From the NCBI GenBank assembly GCA_040954595.2, contig CM082585.2, forward strand, positions 1,240,001-1,304,000: a DNA stretch of 64,000 nucleotides, given 5' to 3'. Shown here piece after piece: positions 32,001 to 44,400 of the stretch (positions are counted from its first letter, which is position 1; each line of letters opens with the position of its first letter). The translations under genes were made by a program, and so were the position numbers. A model generated the notes under the pieces. It worked only from the letters and a program-made list of their open reading frames with translations. It did not search any database and had not been told where the DNA came from. This DNA is from Balanoglossus misakiensis. Its lineage: Eukaryota > Hemichordata.

Positions 32001-35000
32001 TGTTTGGAAGCAACCATGGAAATTTTAGAACTATCCGTCGATATACAGAGTCTAGTGGAAAACGTTCTTATGCGCATAGGCCTCTCTATGTGTTCTGCGC
32101 ATCACAACAGAATTTTGTAAACAAACGATGCTTTGTTTGGAAGCAACCATGGAAATTTTAGAACTATCCGTCGATCTACGGAGTCTAGTGGAAAAATTTC
32201 TTATGCGCATAGGCATATGTATGTGTTCTACGCATCACAACATAATTCGGTAAATAAACGAGGCTGTTTGGAAACAACCATGGAAATTTTACAACTGTCC
32301 GTCGATCTACAGAGTCTGGTGGAAAAGTTTCTTATGCGCATAGGCCTATTACGTGTTCTGCGCCTCACAACAGAATTCGGTAAATAAACGAGGCTGTTTG
32401 GAAGCAACCATGGAAATTTTAGATCTATCCGTCGATCTACAGAGTCTAGTGGAAAACGTTCTTATGCGCATAGGCCTATCTATGTATTATGCGCATCACA
32501 ACAGAATTTTGTAAACAAACGAGGATGTGTTTGGAAGCAACCATGGAAATTTTAGAACTATCCGTCGATATACAGAGTCTAGTGGAAAACGTTCTTATGC
32601 GCATAGGCCTCTCTATGTGTTCTGCGCATCACAACAGAATTTTGTAAACAAACGATGCTTTGTTTGGAAGCAACCATGGAAATTTTAGAACTATCCGTCG
32701 ATCTACGGAGTCTAGTGGAAAAATTTCTTATGCGCATAGGCATATGTATGTGTTCTACGCATCACAACATAATTCTGTAAATAAACGAGGCTGTTTGGAA
32801 ACAACCATGGACATTTTACAACTGTCCGTCGATCTACAGAGTCTGGTGGAAAAGTTTCTTATGCGCATAGGCCTATTACGTGTTCTGCGCCTCACAACAG
32901 AATTCGGTAAATAAACGAGGCTGTTTGGAAGCAACCATGGAAATTTTAGAACTATCCGTCGATCTACGGAGTCTAGTGGAAAACTTTCCAATGCGCATAG
33001 GCCTATCTATGTGTTCTGCGCATCACAACAGAATTTTGTAAACAAACGAGGATGTGTTTGGAAGCAACCATGGAAATTTTAGAACTATCCGTCGATCTAC
33101 GGAGTCTAGTGGAAACATTTCCAATGCGCATAGGCCTATCTATGTGTTCTGCGCATCACAACAGAATTTTGTAAACAAACGAGGATGTGTTTGGAAGCAA
33201 CCATGGAAATTTTAGAACTATCCGTCGATATACAGAGTCTAGTGGAAAACGTTCTTATGCGCATAGGCCTCTCTATGTGTTCTGCGCATCACAACAGAAT
33301 TTTGTAAACAAACGATGCTTTGTTTGGAAGCAACCATGGAAATTTTAGAACTATCCGTCGATCTACGGAGTCTAGTGGAAAAATTTCTTATGCGCATAGG
33401 CATATGTATGTGTTCTACGCATCACAACATAATTCGGTAAATAAACGAGGCTGTTTGGAAACAACCATGGAAATTTTACAACTGTCCGTCGATCTACAGA
33501 GTCTGGTGGAAAAGTTTCTTATGCGCATAGGCCTATTACGTGTTCTGCGCCTCACAACAGAATTCGGTAAATAAACGAGGCTGTTTGGAAGCAACCATGG
33601 AAATTTTAGAACTATCCGTCGATCTACGGAGTCTAGTGGAAAACTTTCCAATGCGCATAGGCCTATCTATGTGTTCTGCGCATCACAACAGAATTTTGTA
33701 AACAAACGAGGATGTGTTTGGAAGCAACCATGGAAATTTTAGAACTATCCGTCGATCTACGGAGTCTAGTGGAAACATTTCCAATGCGCATAGGCCTATC
33801 TATGTGTTCTGCGCATCACAACAGAATTTTGTAAACAAACGAGGATGTGTTTGGAAGCAACCATGGAAATTTTAGAACTATCCGTCGATATACAGAGTCT
33901 AGTGGAAAACGTTCTTATGCGCATAGGCCTCTCTATGTGTTCTGCGCATCACAACAGAATTTTGTAAACAAACGATGCTTTGTTTGGAAGCAACCATGGA
34001 AATTTTAGAACTATCCGTCGATCTACGGAGTCTAGTGGAAAAATTTCTTATGCGCATAGGCATATGTATGTGTTCTACGCATCACAACATAATTCGGTAA
34101 ATAAACGAGGCTGTTTGGAAACAACCATGGAAATTTTACAACTGTCCGTCGATCTACAGAGTCTGGTGGAAAAGTTTCTTATGCGCATAGGCCTATTACG
34201 TGTTCTGCGCCTCACAACAGAATTCGGTAAATAAACGAGGCTGTTTGGAAGCAACCATGGAAATTTTAGAACTATCCGTCGATCTACAGAGTCTAGTGGA
34301 AAACGTTCTTATGCGCATAGGCCTATCTATGTATTATGCGCATCACAACAGAATTTTGTAAACAAACGAGGATGTGTTTGGAAGCAACCATGGAAATTTT
34401 AGAACTATCCGTCGATATACAGAGTCTAGTGGAAAACGTTCTTATGCGCATAGGCCTCTCTATGTGTTCTGCGCATCACAACAGAATTTTGTAAACAAAC
34501 GATGCTTTGTTTGGAAGCAACCATGGAAATTTTAGAACTATCCGTCGATCTACGGAGTCTAGTGGAAAAATTTCTTATGCGCATAGGCATATGTATGTGT
34601 TCTACGCATCACAACAGAATTCGGTAAATAAACGAGGCTGTTTGGAAACAACCATGGAAATTTTACAACTATCCGTCGATCTACAGAGTCTGGTGGAAAA
34701 GTTTCTTATGCGCATAGGCCTATTACGTGTTCTGCGCCTCACAACAGAATTCGGTAAATAAACGAGGCTGTTTTGAAGCAACCATGGAAATTTTAGAACT
34801 ATCCGTCGATCTACGGAGTCTAGTGGAAAACTTTCCAATGCGCATAGGCCTATCTATGTGTTCTGCGCATCACAACAGAATTTTGTAAACAAACGAGGAT
34901 GTGTTTGGAAGCAACCATGGAAATTTTAGAACTATCCGTCGATCTACGGAGTCTAGTGGAAACATTTCCAATGCGCATAGGCCTATCTATGTGTTCTGCG

Positions 35001-37330
35001 CATCACAACAGAATTTTGTAAACAAACGAGGATGTTTTTGGAAGCAACCATGGAAATTTTAGAACTATCCGTCGATATACAGAGTCTAGTGGAAAACGTT
35101 CTTATGCGCATAGGCCTCTCTATGTGTTCTGCGCATCACAACAGAATTTTGTAAACAAACGATGCTTTGTTTGGAAGCAACCATGGAAATTTTAGAACTA
35201 TCCGTCGATCTACGGAGTCTAGTGGAAAAATTTCTTATGCGCATAGGCATATGTATGTGTTCTACGCATCACAACATAATTCGGTAAATAAACGAGGCTG
35301 TTTGGAAACAACCATGGAAATTTTACAACTGTCCGTCGATCTACAGAGTCTGGTGGAAAAGTTTCTTATGCGCATAGGCCTATTACGTGTTCTGCGCCTC
35401 ACAACAGAATTCGGTAAATAAACGAGGCTGTTTGGAAGCAACCATGGAAATTTTAGATCTATCCGTCGATCTACAGAGTCTAGTGGAAAACGTTCTTATG
35501 CGCATAGGCCTATCTATGTATTATGCGCATCACAACAGAATTTTGTAAACAAACGAGGATGTGTTTGGAAGCAACCATGGAAATTTTAGAACTATCCGTC
35601 GATATACAGAGTCTAGTGGAAAACGTTCTTATGCGCATAGGCCTCTCTATGTGTTCTGCGCATCACAACAGAATTTTGTAAACAAACGATGCTTTGTTTG
35701 GAAGCAACCATGGAAATTTTAGAACTATCCGTCGATCTACGGAGTCTAGTGGAAAAATTTCTTATGCGCATAGGCATATGTATGTGTTCTACGCATCACA
35801 ACATAATTCTGTAAATAAACGAGGCTGTTTGGAAACAACCATGGACATTTTACAACTGTCCGTCGATCTACAGAGTCTGGTGGAAAAGTTTCTTATGCGC
35901 ATAGGCCTATTACGTGTTCTGCGCCTCACAACAGAATTCGGTAAATAAACGAGGCTGTTTGGAAGCAACCATGGAAATTTTAGAACTATCCGTCGATCTA
36001 CGGAGTCTAGTGGAAAACTTTCCAATGCGCATAGGCCTATTTATGTGTTCTGCGCATCACAACAGAATTTTGTAAACAAACGAGGATGTGTTTGGAAGCA
36101 ACCATGGAAATTTTAGAACTATCCGTCGATCTACGGAGTCTAGTGGAAACATTTCCAATGCGCATAGGCCTATCTATGTGTTCTGCGCATCACAACAGAA
36201 TTTTGTAAACAAACGAGGATGTGTTTGGAAGCAACCATGGAAATTTTAGAACTATCCGTCGATATACAGAGTCTAGTGGAAAACGTTCTTATGCGCATAG
36301 GCCTCTCTATGTGTTCTGCGCATCACAACAGAATTTTGTAAACAAACGATGCTTTGTTTGGAAGCAACCATGGAAATTTTAGAACTATCCGTCGATCTAC
36401 GGAGTCTAGTGGAAAAATTTCTTATGCGCATAGGCATATGTATGTGTTCTACGCATCACAACATAATTCGGTAAATAAACGAGGCTGTTTGGAAACAACC
36501 ATGGAAATTTTACAACTGTCCGTCGATCTACAGAGTCTGGTGGAAAAGTTTCTTATGCGCATAGGCCTATTACGTGTTCTGCGCCTCACAACAGAATTCG
36601 GTAAATAAACGAGGCTGTTTGGAAGCAACCATGGAAATTTTAGATCTATCCGTCGATCTACAGAGTCTAGTGGAAAACGTTCTTATGCGCATAGGCCTAT
36701 CTATGTATTATGCGCATCACAACAGAATTTTGTAAACAAACGAGGATGTGTTTGGAAGCAACCATGGAAATTTTAGAACTATCCGTCGATATACAGAGTC
36801 TAGTGGAAAACGTTCTTATGCGCATAGGCCTCTCTATGTGTTCTGCGCATCACAACAGAATTTTGTAAACAAACGATGCTTTGTTTGGAAGCAACCATGG
36901 AAATTTTAGAACTATCCGTCGATCTACGGAGTCTAGTGGAAAAATTTCTTATGCGCATAGGCATATGTATGTGTTCTACGCATCACAACATAATTCTGTA
37001 AATAAACGAGGCTGTTTGGAAACAACCATGGACATTTTACAACTGTCCGTCGATCTACAGAGTCTGGTGGAAAAGTTTCTTATGCGCATAGGCCTATTAC
37101 GTGTTCTGCGCCTCACAACAGAATTCGGTAAATAAACGAGGCTGTTTGGAAGCAACCATGGAAATTTTAGAACTATCCGTCGATCTACGGAGTCTAGTGG
37201 AAAACTTTCCAATGCGCATAGGCCTATCTATGTGTTCTGCGCATCACAACAGAATTTTGTAAACAAACGAGGATGTGTTTGGAAGCAACCATGGAAATTT
37301 TAGAACTATCCGTCGATCTACGGAGTCTAG
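26061..37330 (+). repeat. Domain A: alternating 5-mer (660 bp) and 4-mer (527 bp) higher-order repeats
   Basis: Call the monomers a (CGGAG, AACTTTCCAATG, 133), b (GATATACAG, GGCCTCTC, 133), c (AAATTTCTTATG, GGCATATG, 131), d (GGAAACAACC, TTACAACTG, TTACGTG, 130) and e (TAGATCTATCC or CTATGTATTATG, 133). Order a-a-b-c-d gives 660 bp; e-b-c-d gives 527 bp. Starts of c units at 27250, 27910, 28570, 29097, 30813, 31473, 32133, 32660, 33320, 33980, 34507, 35167, 35694, 36354 and 36881 show those two steps. Copies are nearly identical, often differing by one base (CGGTAAAT/CTGTAAAT, GGACATT/GGAAATT). Confidence 0.9.
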
Positions 37331-40300
37331 TGGAAACATTTCCAATGCGCATAGGCCTATCTATGTGTTCTGCGCATCACAACAGAATTTTGTAAACAAA
37401 CGAGGATGTGTTTGGAAGCAACCATGGAAATTTTAGAACTATCCGTCGATATACAGAGTCTAGTGGAAAACGTTCTTATGCGCATAGGCCTCTCTATGTG
37501 TTCTGCGCATCACAACAGAATTTTGTAAACAAACGATGCTTTGTTTGGAAGCAACCATGGAAATTTTAGAACTATCCGTCGATCTACGGAGTCTAGTGGA
37601 AAAATTTCTTATGCGCATAGGCATATGTATGTGTTCTACGCATCACAACATAATTCGGTAAATAAACGAGGCTGTTTGGAAACAACCATGGAAATTTTAC
37701 AACTGTCCGTCGATCTACAGAGTCTGGTGGAAAAGTTTCTTATGCGCATAGGCCTATTACGTGTTCTGCGCCTCACAACAGAATTCGGTAAATAAACGAG
37801 GCTGTTTGGAAGCAACCATGGAAATTTTAGAACTATCCGTCGATCTACAGAGTCTAGTGGAAAACGTTCTTATGCGCATAGGCCTATCTATGTATTATGC
37901 GCATCACAACAGAATTTTGTAAACAAACGAGGATGTGTTTGGAAGCAACCATGGAAATTTTAGAACTATCCGTCGATATACAGAGTCTAGTGGAAAACGT
38001 TCTTATGCGCATAGGCCTCTCTATGTGTTCTGCGCATCACAACAGAATTTTGTAAACAAACGATGCTTTGTTTGGAAGCAACCATGGAAATTTTAGAACT
38101 ATCCGTCGATCTACGGAGTCTAGTGGAAAAATTTCTTATGCGCATAGGCATATGTATGTGTTCTACGCATCACAACAGAATTCGGTAAATAAACGAGGCT
38201 GTTTGGAAACAACCATGGAAATTTTACAACTATCCGTCGATCTACAGAGTCTGGTGGAAAAGTTTCTGATGCGCATAGGCCTATTACGTGTTCTGCGCCT
38301 CACAACAGAATTCGGTAAATAAACGAGGCTGTTTGGAAGCAACCATGGAAATTTTAGAACTATCCGTCGATCTACAGAGTCTAGTGGAAAACGTTCTTAT
38401 GCGCATAGGCCTATCTAAATAAACGAGGCTGTATTTGGAAGCAACAAAGTAAATTTTACAACTATACGTCGATCTACGGAGTCTAGTGGAAAAATTTCTT
38501 ATGCGCATAGGCATATGTATGTGTTCTGCGTCTCACAACAGAATTCGGTAAATAAACGAGGCTGTTTGGAAGCAACCATGGAAATTTTAGAACTATCCGT
38601 CGATCTACGGAGTATAGTGGAAAACGTTCATATGCACATAGGCCTATCTATGTGTTCTGCGCATCACAACAGATTTTTGTAAACAAACGAGGATGTGTTT
38701 GGAAGCAACCATGGAAATTTTAGAACTATCCGTCCATCTACGGAGTCTAGTGGAAAACTTTCCGATGCGCATAGGCCTATCTATGTGTTCTGCGCATCAC
38801 AACAGAATTTTGTAAACAAACGAGGATGTGTTTGGAAGCAACCATGGAAATTTTAGAACTATCCGTCGATCTACAGAGTCTAGTGGAAAACGTTCTTATG
38901 CGCATAGGCCTCTCTATTTGTTCTGCGCATCACAACAGAATTTTGTATACAAACGATGCTTTGTTTGGAAGCAACCATGGAAATTTTAGAACTATCCGTC
39001 GATCTACGGAGTCTAGTGGAAAAATTTCTTATGCGCATAGGCATATGTATGTGTTCTACGCATCACAACAGAATTCGGTATATAAACGAGGCTGTTTGGA
39101 AACAACCATGGAAATTTTACAACTGTCTGTCGATCTACAGAGTCTGGTGGAAAAGTTTCTTATGCGCATAGGCCTATTACGTGTTCTGCGCCTCACAAGA
39201 GAATTCGGTAAATAAACGAGGCTGTTTGGAAGCAACCATGGAAATTTTAGAACTATCCGTCGATCTACAGAGTCTAGTGGAAAACGTTCTTATGCGCATA
39301 GGACTATCTATGTATTATGCGCATCACAACAGAATTTTGTAAACAAACGAGGATGTGTTTGGAAGCAACCATGGAAATTTTAGAACTATCCGTCGATATA
39401 CAGAGTCTAGTGGAAACATTTCCAATGCGCATAGGCCTATCTATGTGTTCTGCGCATCACAACAGAATTTTGTAAACAAACGAGGATGTGTTTGGAAGCA
39501 ACCATGGAAATTTTAGAACTATCCGTCGATATACAGAGTCTAGTGGAAAACGTTCTTATGCGCATAGGCCTCTCTATGTGTTCTGCGCATCACAACAGAA
39601 TTTTGTAAACAAACGATGCTTTGTTTGGAAGCAACCATGGAAATTTTAGAACTATCCGTCGATCTACGGAGTCTAGTGGAAAAATTTCTTATGCGCATAG
39701 GCATATGTATGTGTTCTACGCATCACAACATAATTCGGTAAATAAACGAGGCTGTTTGGAAACAACCATGGAAATTTTACAACTGTCCGTCGATCTACAG
39801 AGTCTGGTGGAAAAGTTTCTTATGCGCATAGGCCTATTACGTGTTCTGCGCCTCACAACAGAATTCGGTAAATAAACGAGGCTGTTTGGAAGCAACCATG
39901 GAAATTTTAGAACTATCCGTCGATCTACAGAGTCTAGTGGAAAACGTTCTTATGCGCATAGGCCTATCTATGTATTATGCGCATCACAACAGAATTTTGT
40001 AAACAAACGAGGATGTGTTTGGAAGCAACCATGGAAATTTTAGAACTATCCGTCGATATACAGAGTCTAGTGGAAAACGTTCTTATGCGCATAGGCCTCT
40101 CTATGTGTTCTGCGCATCACAACAGAATTTTGTAAACAAACGATGCTTTGTTTGGAAGCAACCATGGAAATTTTAGAACTATCCGTCGATCTACGGAGTC
40201 TAGTGGAAAAATTTCTTATGCGCATAGGCATATGTATGTGTTCTACGCATCACAACAGAATTCGGTAAATAAACGAGGCTGTTTGGAAACAACCATGGAA

Positions 40301-41490
40301 ATTTTACAACTATCCGTCGATCTACAGAGTCTGGTGGAAAAGTTTCTGATGCGCATAGGCCTATTACGTGTTCTGCGCCTCACAACAGAATTCGGTAAAT
40401 AAACGAGGCTGTTTGGAAGCAACCATGGAAATTTTAGAACTATCCGTCGATCTACAGAGTCTAGTGGAAAACGTTCTTATGCGCATAGGCCTATCTAAAT
40501 AAACGAGGCTGTATTTGGAAGCAACAAAGTAAATTTTACAACTATACGTCGATCTACGGAGTCTAGTGGAAAAATTTCTTATGCGCATAGGCATATGTAT
40601 GTGTTCTGCGTCTCACAACAGAATTCGGTAAATAAACGAGGCTGTTTGGAAGCAACCATGGAAATTTTAGAACTATCCGTCGATCTACGGAGTATAGTGG
40701 AAAACGTTCATATGCACATAGGCCTATCTATGTGTTCTGCGCATCACAACAGATTTTTGTAAACAAACGAGGATGTGTTTGGAAGCAACCATGGAAATTT
40801 TAGAACTATCCGTCCATCTACGGAGTCTAGTGGAAAACTTTCCGATGCGCATAGGCCTATCTATGTGTTCTGCGCATCACAACAGAATTTTGTAAACAAA
40901 CGAGGATGTGTTTGGAAGCAACCATGGAAATTTTAGAACTATCCGTCGATCTACAGAGTCTAGTGGAAAACGTTCTTATGCGCATAGGCCTCTCTATTTG
41001 TTCTGCGCATCACAACAGAATTTTGTATACAAACGATGCTTTGTTTGGAAGCAACCATGGAAATTTTAGAACTATCCGTCGATCTACGGAGTCTAGTGGA
41101 AAAATTTCTTATGCGCATAGGCATATGTATGTGTTCTACGCATCACAACAGAATTCGGTATATAAACGAGGCTGTTTGGAAACAACCATGGAAATTTTAC
41201 AACTGTCTGTCGATCTACAGAGTCTGGTGGAAAAGTTTCTTATGCGCATAGGCCTATTACGTGTTCTGCGCCTCACAAGAGAATTCGGTAAATAAACGAG
41301 GCTGTTTGGAAGCAACCATGGAAATTTTAGAACTATCCGTCGATCTACAGAGTCTAGTGGAAAACGTTCTTATGCGCATAGGACTATCTATGTATTATGC
41401 GCATCACAACAGAATTTTGTAAACAAACGAGGATGTGTTTGGAAGCAACCATGGAAATTTTAGAACTATCCGTCGATATACAGAGTCTAG
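37331..41490 (+). repeat. Domain B: 2,080-bp block duplicated in tandem
   Basis: Blocks of about 37331-39410 and 39411-41490 match at an offset of exactly 2080. They share a truncated monomer (GGCCTATCTAAATAAACG at 38409 and 40489) that lacks about 50 bases, and the private variants CAACAAAGTAAATTT and ACTATACGTCG. The junction falls inside a monomer at about 39410, which begins as type b and ends as type a (GGAAACATTTCC). Confidence 0.88.
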
Positions 41491-44400
41491 TGGAAAACGT
41501 TCATATGCGCATAGGCCTCTCTATATGTTCTGCGCATCACAACAGATTTGTAAACAAACGATGCTTTGTTTGGAAGCAACCATGGAAATTTTAGAACTAT
41601 CCGTCGATCTACGGAGTCTAGTGGAAAAATTTCTTATGCGCATAGGCATATGTATGTGTTCTACGCATCACAACAGAATTCGGTAAATAAACGAGGCTGT
41701 TTGGAAACAACCATGGAAATTTTACAACTATCCGTCGATCTACAGAGTCTGGTGGAAAAGTCTCTTATGCGCATAGGCCTATTACGTGTTCTGCGCCTCA
41801 CAACAGAATTCGGTAAATAAACGAGGCTGTTTGGAAGCAACCATGGAAATTTTAGAACTATCCGTCGATCTACAGAGTATAGTGAAAAACGTTCTTATGC
41901 GCATAGGCCTATCTATGTATTATGCGCATCACAACAGAAATCGCTAAATAAACGAGGCTGTATTTGGAAGCAACCATGTAAATTTTACAACTATCCGTCG
42001 ATCTACGGAGTCTAGTGGAAAAATTTCTTATGCGCATAGGCATATGTATGTGTTCTGCGTCTCACAACAGAATTCTGTAAATAAACGAGGCTGTTTGGAA
42101 GCAACCATGGAAATTTTAGAACTATCCGTCGATCTACAGAGTATAGTGGAAAACGTTCATATGCGCATAGGCCTATCTATGTGTTCTGCGCATCACAACA
42201 GAATTTTGTAAACAAACGATGCTTTGTTTGGAAGCAACCATGGAAATTTTAGAACTATCCGTCGATCTACGGAGTCTAGTGGTAAAATTTCTTATGCGCA
42301 TAGGCATATGTATGTATTCTACGCATCACAACAGAATTCGGTAAATAAACGAGGCTGTTTGGAAGCAACCATGGAAATTTTAGAACTATCCGTCGATCTA
42401 CAGAGTCTACTGGAAAACGTTCTTATGCGCATAGGCCTATCTATGTATTATGCGCATCACAACATAATTTTGTAAACAAACGAGGATGTGCTTGGAAGCA
42501 ACCATGGAAATTTTAGAACTATCCGTCGATATACAGAGTCCAGTGGAAAACGTTCTTATGCGCATAGGCCTCTCTATTTGTTCTGCGCATCACAACAGAA
42601 TTTTGTATACAAACGATGCTTTGTTTGGAAGCAACCATGGAAATTTTAGAACTATCCGTCGATCTACGGAGTCTAGTGGAAAAATTTCTTATGCGCATAG
42701 GCATATGTATGTGTTCTACGCATCACAACAGAATTCGGTAAATAAACGAGGCTGTTTGGAAACAACCATGGAAATTTTACAACTGTCTGTCGATCTACCG
42801 AGTCTGGTGGAAAAGTTTCTTATGCGCATAGGCCTATTACGTGTTCTGCGCCTCACAAGAGAATTCGGTAAATAAACGAGGCTGTTTGGAAGCAACCATG
42901 GAAATTTTAGAACTATCCGTCGATCTACAGAGTCTAGTGGAAAACGTTCTTATGCGCATAGGCCTATCTATGTATTATGCGCATCACAACAGAATTTTGT
43001 AAACAAACGAGGATGTGTTTGGAAGCAACCATGGAAATTTTAGAACTATCCGTCGATATACAGAGTCTAGTGGAAAACGTTCATATGCGCATAGGCCTCT
43101 CTATATGTTCTGCGCATCACAACAGAATTTTGTAAACAAACGATGCTTTGTTTGGAAGCAACCATGGAAATTTTAGAACTATCCGTCGATCTACGGAGTC
43201 TAGTGGAAAAATTTCTTATGCGCATAGGCATATGTATGTGTTCTACGCATCACAACAGAATTCGGTAAATAAACGAGGCTGTTTGGAAACAACCATGGAA
43301 ATTTTACAACTATCCGTCGATCTACAGAGTCTGGTGGAAAAGTCTCTTATGCGCATAGGCCTATTACGTGTTCTGCGCCTCACAACAGAATTCGGTAAAT
43401 AAAAGAGGCTGTTTGGAAGCAACCATGGAAATTTTAGAACTATCCGTCGATCTACAGAGTCTAGTGAAAAACGTTCTTATGCGCATAGGCCTATCTATGT
43501 ATTATGCGCATCACAACAGAAATCGCTAAATAAACGAGGCTGTATTTGGAAGCAACCATGTAAATTTTACAACTATCCGTCGATCTACAGAGTCTAGTGG
43601 AAAAATTTCTTATGCGCATAGGCATATGTATGTGTTCTGCGTCTCACAACAGAATTCTGTAAATAAACGAGGCTGTTTGGAAGCAACCATGGAAATTTTA
43701 GAACTATCCGTCGATCTACAGAGTATAGTGGAAAACGTTCATATGCGCATAGGCCTATCTATGTGTTCTGCGCATCACAACAGAATTTTGTAAACAAACG
43801 ATGCTTTGTTTGGAAGCAACCATGGAAATTTTAGAACTATCCGTCGATCTACGGAGTCTAGTGGTAAAATTTCTTATGCGCATAGGCATATGTATGTATT
43901 CTACGCATCACAACAGAATTCGGTAAATAAACGAGGCTGTTTGGAAGCAACCATGGAAATTTTAGAACTATCCGTCGATCTACAGAGTCTACTGGAAAAC
44001 GTTCTTATGCGCATAGGCCTATCTATGTATTATGCGCATCACAACATAATTTTGTAAACAAACGAGGATGTGTTTGGAAGCAACCATGGAAATTTTAGAA
44101 CTATCCGTCGATATACAGAGTCTAGTGGAAAACTTTCTTATGCGCATAGGCCTCTCTATGTGTTCTGCGCATCACAACAGAATTTTGTAAACAAACGATG
44201 CTTTGTTTGGAAGCAACCATGGAAATTTTAGAACTATCCGTCGATCTACGGAGTCTAGTGGAAAACGTTCATATGCGCATAGGCCTCTCTATATGTTCTG
44301 CGCATCACAACAGATTTGTAAACAAACGATGCTTTGTTTGGAAGCAACCATGGAAATTTTAGAACTATCCGTCGATCTACGGAGTCTAGTGGAAAAATTT

